Both the position numbers and the translations under genes were made by a program. The notes under the pieces are model-generated. The model was not told the origin of the DNA. It did no database searches and saw only the letters and a program-made list of their open reading frames with translations. From Arthrobacter sp. SLBN-100 (GTDB lineage: Bacteria; Actinomycetota; Actinomycetes; Actinomycetales; Micrococcaceae), in assembly GCF_006715305.1 (NCBI RefSeq), contig NZ_VFMY01000001.1:3472001-3536000 (forward strand): a stretch of DNA of 64,000 bases. Reading direction: 5' to 3'. Below are positions 1 to 8,495 of this stretch, one piece after another (the first letter of the stretch is position 1; every line of letters starts with the position of its first letter).

Positions 1-1152
1 GGTCTGGACGGCCAGGTGGTTCTTGCCGCCAATTTCAGGGACGCCTTTCGGCAAAGCCCAGGACACCAGGACGCCGTCGTGCTCCAGCCGGAGGTCGAAG
101 TGGAGCCGGCTGGCGTGGTGCTCCTGGATGACAAACGCGTCACCGCCGCCGGCCGCGCCGCTGAACGGTTCCGGTGTGGCTTCAGGATCACGCATGGAGC
201 GGTACTTGCCCAGGCGCGGGTCGCCGTCGTTATGCTTGTCCGGAACGTCCATGCTTTGGTTCGAGGCGCGGACGACGGCGGCGAATGGGTCAGTGCCTTC
301 CTGCACCCGGCGCAGCACGGCCTGGTAGTCCAGGTGCTTCAGTCCCGGTGAACTGATTTCCTCCCAGGTCCGTGGAGCGGCCACCATGGGGGTGGGTCGG
401 CCGCGCAGCGAATAGGGCACGATGGTGGTTTTGGCCGCATTATTCTGGCTCCAGTCCACCAGCACCTTGCCTTGGCGCAGGGACTTTTTCATGTCGCTGA
501 CGGCCAGGTCGGGATGGTCGGCTTCCAGGGCGCGGGCCAGTTCCCGGGCAAACGCGGAGATCTGGTCGGAGGTCTGGCTCCGGTCCAGCGCTGCATACAA
601 ATGGATGCCTTTGCTGCCGCTGGTCACCGGGACCGGGTCCAGTCCCACGTCCTCGAGGATGGTGCGTGCCAGTAACGCCACCTCCACGCATTCCTCAAGG
701 CCGGCGCCGGTGCCGGGGTCGAGGTCCAGGACCAGCCGGTCCGGATTCAGCTGGTTGCCGTGCGAATCCACCTGCCACTGGGGGACGTGGACTTCCAGGG
801 AGTTGATCTGGCCGAACCAGGTGAGCGTCGCTGCGTCGTTAACCATCGGATAGTGGATGGTCCGGTCCTTGTGGGTGATGGCCGCGCGGGGGAGCCAGCC
901 GGGGGCGGAGTCCTCAAGGTTTTTCTGGAAGAAGACCTCTCCCGGCTTCTCTGCGGTTCCGACGCCGTTGACCCACCTTTTCCGGGTGGCCGGCCTGTTC
1001 GCTGCGGCGGGGATGAGGACGTGCGCTACGGCGGCGTAGTATGCCAGGATGTCCGCCTTGGTGGTGCCGGTCTCCGGATAGATGACCTTGCCCAGGTTGG
1101 TAAGGGTTAATTCCCGGCCCGCGACCCGGACACGTTCCTTAGCGGCGGCCAC
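1..1152 (-). CDS. ligD: ATP-dependent DNA ligase LigD, partial (polymerase domain and start of phosphoesterase domain)
   Basis: This is the bacterial end-joining polymerase/ligase that works with Ku at double-strand breaks. The GTG start at 1152 is preceded by GGAGG at a good distance. The 384 visible codons hold the LigD primase-polymerase domain (start VAAAKERVRVAGRELTLTN, then a LVLDLDPGTG motif near residue 130 and SGSKGIHLYAAL near 170). From about residue 350 the phosphoesterase domain begins (FVIQEHHASRLHFDLRLEHDG). The order POL-PE, presumably followed by LIG, is that of mycobacterial LigD. The ligase domain would lie beyond the left edge. It diverges from ku with only 40 bp between the two starts. 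Confidence 0.95.
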   Translation of the reverse strand, partial: MAAAKERVRVAGRELTLTNLGKVIYPETGTTKADILAYYAAVAHVLIPAAANRPATRKRWVNGVGTAEKPGEVFFQKNLEDSAPGWLPRAAITHKDRTIHYPMVNDAATLTWFGQINSLEVHVPQWQVDSHGNQLNPDRLVLDLDPGTGAGLEECVEVALLARTILEDVGLDPVPVTSGSKGIHLYAALDRSQTSDQISAFARELARALEADHPDLAVSDMKKSLRQGKVLVDWSQNNAAKTTIVPYSLRGRPTPMVAAPRTWEEISSPGLKHLDYQAVLRRVQEGTDPFAAVVRASNQSMDVPDKHNDGDPRLGKYRSMRDPEATPEPFSGAAGGGDAFVIQEHHASRLHFDLRLEHDGVLVSWALPKGVPEIGGKNHLAVQT

Positions 1153-1192
1153 GGGTCTTCACCTCCGGCGCTGCGTGCTGTTGACTTAGGGA

Positions 1193-2362
1193 ATGAGAGC
1201 CATCTGGAAAGGTGCCATCGCGTTTGGCCTGGTGAACGTTCCCGTGAAGGTCTACAGTGCCACCGAAGATCATGACATCAGTCTGCACCAGGTCCACAAT
1301 GCCGATGGCGGCCGGATCCGGTACCAGCGCAGGTGCGAGGTGTGCAGCCAGGTGATCGACTATTCGGACATCGAGAAGGCCTACGAGGAGGATGGAAAGA
1401 CCGTGGTCCTCTCCAAGGATGAGCTCAAGGCCATTCCCGCCGAGAACAGCCACGAGATCGAAGTGGTGCAGTTCGTCCCGTCCGAGCAGCTTGAACCGAT
1501 GATGTTCGAGAAGAGCTACTACCTGGAGCCCGACTCCAAATCGCCCAAAGCCTACGTTCTGCTCCGCCGTGCGCTGGAGGACACGGACAGGGTGGCAATC
1601 GTCCAGTTCGCGCTGCGCGAGAAGACACGGCTGGGCGCCCTGCGGATCAAGGACGACGTCCTGGTGCTGCAGTCCCTGCTCTGGCCGGACGAGGTGCGCG
1701 AAGCGAACTTCCCGTCCCTGGACGCATCCATCAAGATCTCCCCGCAGGAACGCGACATGTCCGCGGCCCTGGTGGAGTCCATGGCGGCCGATTTCGATCC
1801 GGACCACTTCACCGATGACTACCAGGTGCAGCTGCGCCACCTGATCGAGGCCAAACTCGAGCAGGGCGACGCACTGGACACGGACGAGACCTTTGGTGTG
1901 GAAGCCGGTGAAGGCGGCAAGGGCGAGGTCATCGACCTCATGGAAGCACTGAAGCGGAGCCTGGACCGGAAACGCGGGGGCGGGTCCGCATCTGCTGCCG
2001 GCGGCTCCGGGGACGAGGCCGCGGAGTCCGGTGACGACGAAGAGGCCGCCACTCCGGCGGCCAAGAGGGCGACGGCCGGCAAGGCGACGGCAACCAAGTC
2101 TGCCGGGACCAAATCCACGGCCGGCAGGTCCGCTACAGGTAAGACCGCAGCCAAATCCACTGCGACCAAGTCCACTTCCGCGAAATCGACGGACACAAAG
2201 ACCAGTACTGCCAAGGCCGGTACCGGCAAGTCCACGGCCACTAAGTCCACGGCCGCTAAATCCACCACCGCCAAGTCCACGGCGGCCAAGACAGCCGCCA
2301 AGCCCGCCGCGAAAACCGCCGCCAGCAAGGCAACGGGCACCAGGACGCGCAAGCCGGCGTGA
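1193..2362 (+). CDS. ku: Non-homologous end-joining protein Ku with long basic tail
   Basis: Ku binds broken DNA ends as a homodimer and recruits LigD. The 389-residue protein opens with the family signature MRAIWKGAIAFGLVNVPV. The conserved Ku beta-barrel core runs to about residue 262, ending in MEALKRSLDRKRGGG. Residues 265-389 are a low-complexity tail built from K-S/T-T-A units (such as KSTAAKSTTAKSTAAK) that resembles the lysine/alanine tails of histone H1-like proteins. Such tails are known in some actinobacterial Ku proteins and bind DNA; this one, about 125 residues, is long. The start is supported by TAGGGA just upstream. A TTGACT hexamer 6 nt before the ATG leaves a leaderless transcript possible. 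Confidence 0.97.
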   Translation: MRAIWKGAIAFGLVNVPVKVYSATEDHDISLHQVHNADGGRIRYQRRCEVCSQVIDYSDIEKAYEEDGKTVVLSKDELKAIPAENSHEIEVVQFVPSEQLEPMMFEKSYYLEPDSKSPKAYVLLRRALEDTDRVAIVQFALREKTRLGALRIKDDVLVLQSLLWPDEVREANFPSLDASIKISPQERDMSAALVESMAADFDPDHFTDDYQVQLRHLIEAKLEQGDALDTDETFGVEAGEGGKGEVIDLMEALKRSLDRKRGGGSASAAGGSGDEAAESGDDEEAATPAAKRATAGKATATKSAGTKSTAGRSATGKTAAKSTATKSTSAKSTDTKTSTAKAGTGKSTATKSTAAKSTTAKSTAAKTAAKPAAKTAASKATGTRTRKPA

Positions 2363-2565
2363 TAATCGGGCGCCTGCCGGGAACGCAGCGTGGGTAAGTG
2401 CCATGTCTACGAAACTACTAAGCTTGCTTGCTTTTTGATAGTCGGTGTAGAGCCGCTCTCTTTACAGTCAAGGCAGGCACGTCCACAATGAGTCGCATCA
2501 CAGCCTCCGTTGTGTCGGCAGTGCTGTTAACTCACTGGGAACCATCGCAGTAGGGAGGCACAGTC

Positions 2566-3423
2566 ATGAATGACCAGGCTGATGTTCTGGAGGCGGACCG
2601 GGCGCTCAAGCAAAAGCACCGGGCGATGTGGGCATCGGGGGATTACCCTGCGCTCGCAAGTGAGCTGCTCCTCGAGCTGGGGGCGGTCCTCGTTGAAGCC
2701 TGCGGCATCAACTCGCGCCAGCGGGTCCTGGACGTCGCCGCCGGCGCCGGGAACGCCGCCATCCCTGCCGCGATGATGGGCGCGAAAGTCGTGGCCAGCG
2801 ACCTCACGCCGGAGTTATTCGACGCCGGCCGCCACCAGGCCGCCGACCGCGGCGTTGAGCTGGAATGGAAAGAGGGGGACGCGGAGGCCCTGCCGTTCGG
2901 TGACGATGAGTTCGATGCCGTGATCTCCTGCCTGGGGGTGATGTTCGCGCCCCATCACCAGCCCGCAGCGGACCAGCTCCTGCGCGTTTGCAAACCGGGA
3001 GGCAGCATCGGGCTGCTCAGCTGGACGCCGGAGGGGTTCATCGGCAAAATGTTCGCCGCAATGAAGCCGTTTGCCCCGCCGCCGCCCCCGGGCGCGCAGC
3101 CCCCGCCACTGTGGGGGAGCGAGGACCACGTACGGGAACTGCTCGGCGGGAGGGTCACGGACGTCCAGGCCCGCAAACAGTCCCTGGCCGTCCGGAGTTT
3201 CCACCACCCGGAGGACTTCGTGCGCTACTTCAAGTCCCACTACGGGCCAACCATCTCCGTGTACAAGTTCATCGCCGAGGACGCGGACAAGGTCAAGGAG
3301 CTGGACACGGCGCTGACTGAGCTGGCTGACTCCTTCGGCGATGCCCACGGTGATTCGCCGTTCCAGATGGAATGGGAGTACCTGCTCTTCACGGCGAAGA
3401 AGGCCAAGGGCGATGCCGGGTGA
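2566..3423 (+). CDS. Class I SAM-dependent methyltransferase
   Basis: A 285-residue soluble methyltransferase of the UbiE/Methyltransf_11 type with unknown acceptor. The SAM-binding motif I is VLDVAAGAGNAA at about residues 53-65. The acidic residue of motif II is in VVASDLTPE. The post-motif FDAVISCLGVMFAPHH lies near 115-130. A proline-rich loop (PFAPPPPPGAQPPP) sits in the middle. AGGGAGG stands 8 nt before the ATG. The gene overlaps the next one by 11 nt, so the two are probably co-translated. The 200 bp upstream contain a copy of the AAGCTT-centred motif discussed in the findings, about 130 nt before the start. Confidence 0.85.
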   Translation: MNDQADVLEADRALKQKHRAMWASGDYPALASELLLELGAVLVEACGINSRQRVLDVAAGAGNAAIPAAMMGAKVVASDLTPELFDAGRHQAADRGVELEWKEGDAEALPFGDDEFDAVISCLGVMFAPHHQPAADQLLRVCKPGGSIGLLSWTPEGFIGKMFAAMKPFAPPPPPGAQPPPLWGSEDHVRELLGGRVTDVQARKQSLAVRSFHHPEDFVRYFKSHYGPTISVYKFIAEDADKVKELDTALTELADSFGDAHGDSPFQMEWEYLLFTAKKAKGDAG

Positions 3424-3844
3424 CCATGTAACGGAGTCCGCCGTCACCATCGAGGCGCCGCCCGGCCGGGTGTGGGACGTCATCACGGATCCGGTGGCCA
3501 CCAAGGAGTTTATGTTTGGGGCCCGGCTCGCCACGGACTGGAGCGTTGGCGGACCCATCACCTGGCGGGGGACCTGGGAAGGCAAGGAGTACGAGGACAA
3601 GGGAGTGGTCCATGAAGTGGAACCCGGCCAGCGGCTGGTGTACACACACTTCAGCCCCCTTGGAGGCCAGGAGGACAAGCCGGAAAACTACCACACCCTG
3701 ACCTGGACGCTGCAGGACCAGGGCGGCCGCACGCTGCTGACGCTGGCCCAGGACAACAACCCCACAGCGGAGGCGGCCGAGCACTCACAGGGCATGTGGG
3801 ACCGGCTGGTGGCAGACGTCAAGAGGCTGTCCGAGCGCGGCTGA
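3413..3844 (+). CDS. SRPBCC/AHSA1-family protein
   Basis: A 143-residue START-like (SRPBCC) protein of the Aha1 C-terminal type. It begins MPGDHVTESAVTIEAPPGRVWDVITDP and carries the family's typical VLTDWSVGG-like and LVYTHFSP segments. These proteins form a hydrophobic ligand cavity; the ligand cannot be read from sequence. The ATG at 3413 lies inside the 3' end of the methyltransferase gene. The next in-frame possibilities after the overlap lack a start codon, so the overlap is real. A strong hairpin terminator follows. Confidence 0.85.
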   Translation: MPGDHVTESAVTIEAPPGRVWDVITDPVATKEFMFGARLATDWSVGGPITWRGTWEGKEYEDKGVVHEVEPGQRLVYTHFSPLGGQEDKPENYHTLTWTLQDQGGRTLLTLAQDNNPTAEAAEHSQGMWDRLVADVKRLSERG

Positions 3845-3878
3845 CCCGCTACCTGCTTGGGCCTGACGCTTAACGCGG

Positions 3879-3929
3879 GCGGCCGCCGTCGGACACTTCC
3901 CAAGGGAGGGAAAGTCCGACGGCGGCCGC
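3879..3929. terminator. Bidirectional hairpin terminator
   Basis: Two perfect 16-bp arms (3879-3894 and 3914-3929) enclose a 19-nt loop between the converging SRPBCC and ptsH genes. A short T-rich stretch (TCTTTGTT) follows on the plus strand. Confidence 0.8.
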
Positions 3930-3944
3930 GCGTCTTTGTTGCCG

Positions 3945-4223
3945 TTACTCGGCGTCGTGGTCCGTTTCCAGGATCTGGACCAGGTGGTCCAGGGCCGTGT
4001 CAGCGCCGTCGCCCTCGGCCCGGAGGACCACCACGTCGCCGTGTGAGGCGCCCAGGCTCATGAGGGACAGGATGCTGGCGGCGTCCATGGCCTCGTCGGC
4101 CGGCTCGCCTTCGCGGGCGATGGTGATGTCCAGGTCGTACTCTCCGGCTGCCTCGGCAAAGATGGCGGCAGGGCGGGCGTGCAGGCCCACGCGGCTGGCG
4201 ACGGTTGCTGTGCGTTCTGGCAT
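3945..4223 (-). CDS. ptsH: Phosphocarrier protein HPr
   Basis: HPr carries phosphate from enzyme I to the sugar-specific PTS proteins in the cytoplasm. The 92-residue sequence has the phosphorylated histidine at His15 in VGLHARPA. A serine at position 50 (ASILSLMSLG) corresponds to the regulatory Ser46 of Gram-positive HPr. AGGAG lies 5 nt before the ATG. It is the last gene of the fru operon, 63 bp after fruA. No ptsI is present in the window, so enzyme I must be encoded elsewhere. Confidence 0.96.
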   Translation of the reverse strand: MPERTATVASRVGLHARPAAIFAEAAGEYDLDITIAREGEPADEAMDAASILSLMSLGASHGDVVVLRAEGDGADTALDHLVQILETDHDAE

Positions 4224-4286
4224 TTTTGCTCCTTTGTCTTCCGGCGGCTGGTGGGATGCCGGGTAGAGGTAGTGGGTGAGGCGGGG

Positions 4287-6374
4287 TCAGACGGTTGCTG
4301 GAACGGTCTCCACCGTAGCAGCGCTCTTCGGGGCTGCCCAACGCTTCAGGGCCACCACAGCCAGCGCGCTGACGATGGTTCCCGCGATGATCGACAGGAC
4401 GAACATCAGCAGGTTGCCGATGGCGAAGAACACGAAGATGCCGCCGTGGGGTGCCTGGGACGTGACTCCGAAGGCCATGGAGAGTGCGCCGGTGAGGGCG
4501 CCGCCCAGCATGCTGGCGGGGATGACGCGCAGCGGGTCGGCTGCGGCGAACGGGATGGCGCCTTCGGAGATGAAGGACGCGCCCAGCAGCCAGGCGGCCT
4601 TGCCGTTTTCGCGCTCAGCGAGGCTGAAGAGCCTCCGGTCCAGGACCGTGGCGAGTGCCATCGCGAGTGGGGGCACCATGCCTGCGGCCATCACGGTGGC
4701 CATGATCTGCCACGGCGCCTGGTTCGTGGCGCTGCCTGCGCTCAGGCCGGCTACAGCGAAGGCGTAGGCCACCTTGTTGACCGGGCCGCCGAGGTCGAAG
4801 CACATCATGAGGCCGAGGATGATGCCGAGGACCACCGCGGAGGCGCCTGTCATGCCGGTGAGCCAGGCGTTGAGGGCGTTGGTGAGGCCCGCGATGGGTC
4901 CGCCGAGCACCAGGAACATCAGGCCGGAGGCAACGATGGAGGCGAGCAGCGGGATGATGACAACAGGCATCAGGCCGCGCAGCCAGCGCGGCACCTGCCA
5001 GGTGCCGATGAGGTGCGCGATGTAGCCGGCCAGCAGGCCGCCCACGATGCCGCCGAGGAACCCGGCGCCCATGAAGCCGGACACCGCACCGGCAACGAAG
5101 CCTGGGGCGATGCCGGGACGGTCGGCAATGGCGTAGGCAATGTAGCCGGCCAGCGCCGGGACCAGGAAGCCCATGGACAGGGCACCGATCTTGAACAGGA
5201 CCGCGCCCAGGTAAATGGCCAGGCCGCCCTCCGGGAGGTTCCCGAAGTTGTTGGCAAGGACCACCTTGTCTGCCACCGCGGTGATGTTGTAGCCGCCCAG
5301 CAGGAAGCCCAGGGCGATCAGCAGGCCGCCGCCGGCCACGAACGGGATCATGTAACTGACACCGGTGAGCAGTGCACGCTTCAGCTTCTGGCCGATGTGC
5401 TCGCCCCGTTCCTCGGCCTCATGCTCGGCCTGCTCTTCCGCGCCGAAGTGCGGGACACGGCGGGCGTTGGGGTTGTCCGCTGCGGCGAGGGCCTCCTGGA
5501 CCATCTTGGCCGGCTCGTCGATACCGCGCTTGACCGGTGCGTTGATGACGGGCTTGCCGGCGAAGCGCTCCTTGCCGCGTACGTCCACGTCCACCGCGAA
5601 GATGACGGCATCGGCGGCCGCGATGACGGCGGGGTCCAGCGGCTTGGCGCCGGAGGAACCCTGCGTCTCAACCTGCAGGTCAACGCCGGCCTCCTGTGCG
5701 GCCAGAACCAGTGAGTCTGCCGCCATGTACGTGTGGGCGATGCCGGTGGGGCATGCGGTCACGGCCACGAGGCGCTTGGGCCCTGAGCCTGCAGAAGCGC
5801 CGGTGGTTGAGCTTGTCGAAACCGGGTCGGCGGAAACCGAGCCTACCGAAGTAGAACCGGCGGATGCACCGGCAGCACCTGCCGCAACGCCTGCGGGAGC
5901 GGCCGCGGCGTGGGCGGCAGGCTTGTCAGCCAGTGCGCCGTCCACCAGTTCCACGATCTCCTCTCGGGAGGAAGCGTTGCGCAGGGCTGCAGTGAAGTCC
6001 TTCTTGATCAGGGACCGGGCGAGCTTGGACAGCAGCTTGAGGTGCTCCTGGTCCGCGCCGTCCGGGGCTGCGATGAAGAAAATCAGGTCCGCCGGGCCGT
6101 CCTTGGCGCCGAAGTCCACCTTGGGGTCCAGGCGGGCCATGGCCAGGGTGGGTTCGTTGACGGCCGCGGAGCGGCAGTGCGGGATGGCAATGCCGCCGGG
6201 GATACCCGTGGCAGTTTTCTGCTCGCGGGCGAAGGCATCCGCGAAGAGGCCTTCAACTTCTGATGCGCGTCCGGTGGCAGCTACTTTGCTTGCCAGGTGC
6301 CGGATCACCGTTTCGGGGGAGTTGCCCAGGTTCTGGTCGAGCTCGACCAGTTCCGTGGTGATGAGCTGGGTCAC
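4287..6374 (-). CDS. fruA: PTS fructose transporter, fused IIA-IIB-IIC
   Basis: This membrane protein imports fructose and phosphorylates it to fructose 1-phosphate. In the 695-residue chain, IIA spans about 1-150 with phospho-His66 (GIAIPHCRS). IIB begins near 200 with phospho-Cys208 (LVAVTACPTGIAHTYMAA). IIC fills about 345-690 with eight to ten hydrophobic segments. The GTG start at 6374 has AAGGA upstream and lies 2 nt after the fruK stop. The Ala/Ser/Thr linker (about 152-198) contains a chromosomal repeat translated as DPVSTSSTTG, described separately. Confidence 0.95.
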   Translation of the reverse strand: MTQLITTELVELDQNLGNSPETVIRHLASKVAATGRASEVEGLFADAFAREQKTATGIPGGIAIPHCRSAAVNEPTLAMARLDPKVDFGAKDGPADLIFFIAAPDGADQEHLKLLSKLARSLIKKDFTAALRNASSREEIVELVDGALADKPAAHAAAAPAGVAAGAAGASAGSTSVGSVSADPVSTSSTTGASAGSGPKRLVAVTACPTGIAHTYMAADSLVLAAQEAGVDLQVETQGSSGAKPLDPAVIAAADAVIFAVDVDVRGKERFAGKPVINAPVKRGIDEPAKMVQEALAAADNPNARRVPHFGAEEQAEHEAEERGEHIGQKLKRALLTGVSYMIPFVAGGGLLIALGFLLGGYNITAVADKVVLANNFGNLPEGGLAIYLGAVLFKIGALSMGFLVPALAGYIAYAIADRPGIAPGFVAGAVSGFMGAGFLGGIVGGLLAGYIAHLIGTWQVPRWLRGLMPVVIIPLLASIVASGLMFLVLGGPIAGLTNALNAWLTGMTGASAVVLGIILGLMMCFDLGGPVNKVAYAFAVAGLSAGSATNQAPWQIMATVMAAGMVPPLAMALATVLDRRLFSLAERENGKAAWLLGASFISEGAIPFAAADPLRVIPASMLGGALTGALSMAFGVTSQAPHGGIFVFFAIGNLLMFVLSIIAGTIVSALAVVALKRWAAPKSAATVETVPATV
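5800..5826. repeat. REP-type repeat inside the fruA IIA-IIB linker
   Basis: The 22-mer GGTGGTTGAGCTTGTCGAAACC matches the reverse complement of the right arm of the hutU-hutH repeat (55513-55534) at 20 of 22 positions. Here it is in frame and supplies about nine linker residues (183-192) of FruA. The AAACCGAGCCTACCGAAG stretch just beyond may be a decayed partner arm. Confidence 0.7.
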
Positions 6375-6376
6375 TG

Positions 6377-7387
6377 TCAATCCTTTCGAAGGGCCGTGAT
6401 GGTTACGGCGTCCGGGGTGGTTTGGTGGACTGCCGGGACTGTGGAGCCCGGCAGGGAGGCGGCTGCGGCACCGTGGGCCACCGCCTGACGAAGGCAATCG
6501 GCCGGGGCGGCGCCCTGGCCTTGGGCGAGCAGGTAGCCGGCCAGGGCTGAATCGCCCGCGCCGACCGTACTGACCGCGGCGACCGGCGGGTGCGTGGCCA
6601 GCCACGCGCCGTCGGCCGTTACCAGGACAGCTCCCTTGGATCCGAGAGTTGCCAGAACAGCGCCCACACCGGAACGTACGACGGCGGCGGCTGCTGCCGC
6701 TGCTGCAGCCGGGTCCGCTTCCAGTTCGTCAGCGGTGGCCGGGGAGGCGAAACCGGCTGCGGCAGCCAGCTCCGCCAGTTCTTCGGCGTTGGGTTTGAGG
6801 AGGTCCGGTTTTCCCGAACCATTGCCTGCCTGGCCGCTGGACGACTCGTCGCTGGACAAGGCGGCGGCCAGAGGGGCGCCGGAGGAGTCCACGGCAATCT
6901 GCGGGGCGGCCCCGTCTCCGGCGGAGCGCAGCCGGCGGGCCACTGTGGCGTAGAAGTCGGCGGGGAATCCCGGGGGCAGCGAACCGGCCAGGACCACCCA
7001 GCTGGCACCGCGGGAGCTCTCCACCAGCAGCTTCATCAGGGATTCCTGCTGGTCCGCATCCAGCAGCGGGCCGGGTTCGTTGATTTTGGTGGTCACGCCG
7101 CCGGGCTCGGTGAGCGCAACGTTGGTGCGCAGCGGCTCATCGATAGGCAGGGAAACGAAGGGTACGCCGCTTTCGCGCAGGCCGGCCAGGACGGGATCAC
7201 TGTCCGCTCCCGGGAGGACGGCCAGGGACTCCAGGCCGGAGGCTACCAGGGCGCGGGAGACGTTGACGCCCTTGCCGCCGGACTCCTGGCTGACGGAGAC
7301 GGCGCGCTGAACTTCGCCCCGTTGCAGCGGGCCGGGGAGGGCCACGGTGCGGTCAAGGCTTGGGTTGGCTGTGAAGGTGACGATCAT
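6377..7387 (-). CDS. fruK: 1-phosphofructokinase
   Basis: This PfkB-family kinase converts fructose 1-phosphate to fructose 1,6-bisphosphate, feeding the product of FruA into glycolysis. Visible signatures are the N-terminal substrate motif ESGGKGVNVSRAL and the catalytic/ATP motif VGAGDSALAGYL near residue 285. At 336 residues it is slightly longer than usual because of a Ser/Gly loop (SSDESSSGQAGNGSGKPD) and a run of nine alanines. Its ATG overlaps the fruR stop as ATGA, which indicates translational coupling. Confidence 0.95.
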   Translation of the reverse strand: MIVTFTANPSLDRTVALPGPLQRGEVQRAVSVSQESGGKGVNVSRALVASGLESLAVLPGADSDPVLAGLRESGVPFVSLPIDEPLRTNVALTEPGGVTTKINEPGPLLDADQQESLMKLLVESSRGASWVVLAGSLPPGFPADFYATVARRLRSAGDGAAPQIAVDSSGAPLAAALSSDESSSGQAGNGSGKPDLLKPNAEELAELAAAAGFASPATADELEADPAAAAAAAAAVVRSGVGAVLATLGSKGAVLVTADGAWLATHPPVAAVSTVGAGDSALAGYLLAQGQGAAPADCLRQAVAHGAAAASLPGSTVPAVHQTTPDAVTITALRKD

Positions 7388-8190
7388 GCGATCACCACGT
7401 CCACGCCGGCGTCCTCAAGGGCGGCTGCGAGTTCCGGGCCGGGTTCGCTGTCTGTAATCAAGGTGTCCAGATCTTTCAGGGAGGCGAACTGGACCAGGGT
7501 TTCCGTGTCCAGCTTGGAGGAATCGGCCAGCACCACGATCCGGCGGGCCGAACGGACGAAAGCTGCCTTGACGGCGGCTTCCTCGGGGTCGGGGGTGCTG
7601 AGGCCGAACGATGCGTGGATGCCGTTGGTGCCGATGAACGCGATATCCGGCCGGAGCTTGTTGGCGGCGTCCACTGTTGCCTGGCCTACGGCAACCTGGG
7701 TGATTCCGCGGACTCTTCCGCCCAGGACATCGAGCGCAATTCCGGGAATGCTGGAAAGCTTGCCGGCGATGGGAAGCGCGTGGGTAATGGCAACCAGCTC
7801 GGCCCGGCGTTCTGCAGGGTCGAAAGGTTCGCTGGCGGTGCGCCGGGAGAGCAGGTCTGCCAGGACTTCGGTAGTGGTGCCGCCGTCGATCAGGACGCTG
7901 CCGGGCGACGTGCGGGGGATGAGGGCCAGCGCGGCCTCTGCAATGCGGATCTTCTGGTCCGGACGCTGGATGGCCCGTTCGGGGATGCTTTCTTCCGTGG
8001 TGCTGAACCTGTCTGCAGCCACGGCACCGCCGTGCACCCGGCGGACCGTACCGGAGTTCTCGAGCGTGGCAAGGTCCCGGCGGATGGTTTCGGTGGTGAT
8101 GCGGAAGCGCTCGGCCAGGTGGGTGACGCTGACCCGGCCGGTGCCGGCTACAAGCTCGGCAATCTTCTGCTGGCGCTCCTCGGCGAACAC
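7384..8190 (-). CDS. fruR: DeoR-family regulator of the fructose operon
   Basis: A 268-residue DeoR-type repressor. The winged helix occupies about residues 5-58 (RQQKIAELVAGTGRVSVTHLAERF then TETIRRDLATLE). The DeoR C-terminal sugar-phosphate sensor follows, with IDGGTTTEVLA and the end motif VVLADSSKL. It probably senses fructose 1-phosphate and autoregulates fruR-fruK-fruA-ptsH, as in related actinobacteria. The start chosen is GTG at 8190 behind GGAGGG; the spacing is short (4-5 nt). An ATG two bases upstream is out of frame. Confidence 0.92.
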   Translation of the reverse strand: MFAEERQQKIAELVAGTGRVSVTHLAERFRITTETIRRDLATLENSGTVRRVHGGAVAADRFSTTEESIPERAIQRPDQKIRIAEAALALIPRTSPGSVLIDGGTTTEVLADLLSRRTASEPFDPAERRAELVAITHALPIAGKLSSIPGIALDVLGGRVRGITQVAVGQATVDAANKLRPDIAFIGTNGIHASFGLSTPDPEEAAVKAAFVRSARRIVVLADSSKLDTETLVQFASLKDLDTLITDSEPGPELAAALEDAGVDVVIA

Positions 8191-8219
8191 ATACCCTCCG
8201 TTGCGTAAGGCTTGCTGTG

Positions 8220-8235
8220 AGTGATTGGCATCACA
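8220..8235 (-). promoter_or_regulatory. CRP/GlxR-like site in the fruR leader
   Basis: AGTGATTGGCATCACA fits the CRP/GlxR consensus TGTGA-N6-TCACA with one mismatch. It also contains the perfect inverted repeat GTGAT-N4-ATCAC. It lies between the predicted promoter (8255-8282) and the fruR start, about 13-28 nt downstream of the expected transcription start. Binding there would repress. A DeoR-type operator cannot be excluded. Confidence 0.5.
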
Positions 8236-8254
8236 TGATGTTGAGTTACTTGAC

Positions 8255-8282
8255 TTTATCTTTGCTTCTGTTGGTTTGTCAA
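8255..8282 (-). promoter_or_regulatory. Predicted fru operon promoter
   Basis: On the minus strand a perfect TTGACA (8277-8282) is followed after 16 nt by GATAAA (8255-8260). This is the best sigma-70-like promoter upstream of fruR and would start transcription about 55-60 nt before its start codon. Confidence 0.6.
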
Positions 8283-8413
8283 TGGAAACCCACATGAAAC
8301 AAAATGACCTGCCGTTTTTGCTGGTGTTTGCTTCGCCCGCTTGCGCAGTCCACGGGGGCACCCTTACGGGCTCCGAGGACCTGGACTCCGACAAAAACTT
8401 CGGGGGCGATGAA

Positions 8414-8448
8414 AAGCCGGGCCGGACCATACTGGCCCAGCCCGGCTT
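8414..8448 (-). terminator. Intrinsic terminator of the DUF6458-like gene
   Basis: The arms AAGCCGGGC (8414-8422) and GCCCGGCTT (8440-8448) are perfectly complementary. On the minus strand they run directly into TTTTC, 48 nt after the stop of the small membrane protein gene. Confidence 0.75.
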
Positions 8449-8495
8449 CCTCGGGTTCCTGACAGTTTTTCTTTCCTCGGTTCCTTCTGCCCTGG

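Larger units (their letters stand above)
8191..8495. other. Non-coding stretch between fruR and the DUF6458 gene
   Basis: These 305 bases hold the fru promoter and CRP-like site on the left and a hairpin terminator for the converging-side small membrane protein gene on the right. The middle (about 8290-8410) shows no credible gene; open frames there lack start signals and family resemblance. Confidence 0.6.

Noticed and set aside
4179..5714. A 511-residue plus-strand frame across the fruA gene
   Set aside because: It is the antisense of a clearly recognised PTS gene, with no start signal and a His/Gly/Asp-rich composition typical of high-GC shadow frames.
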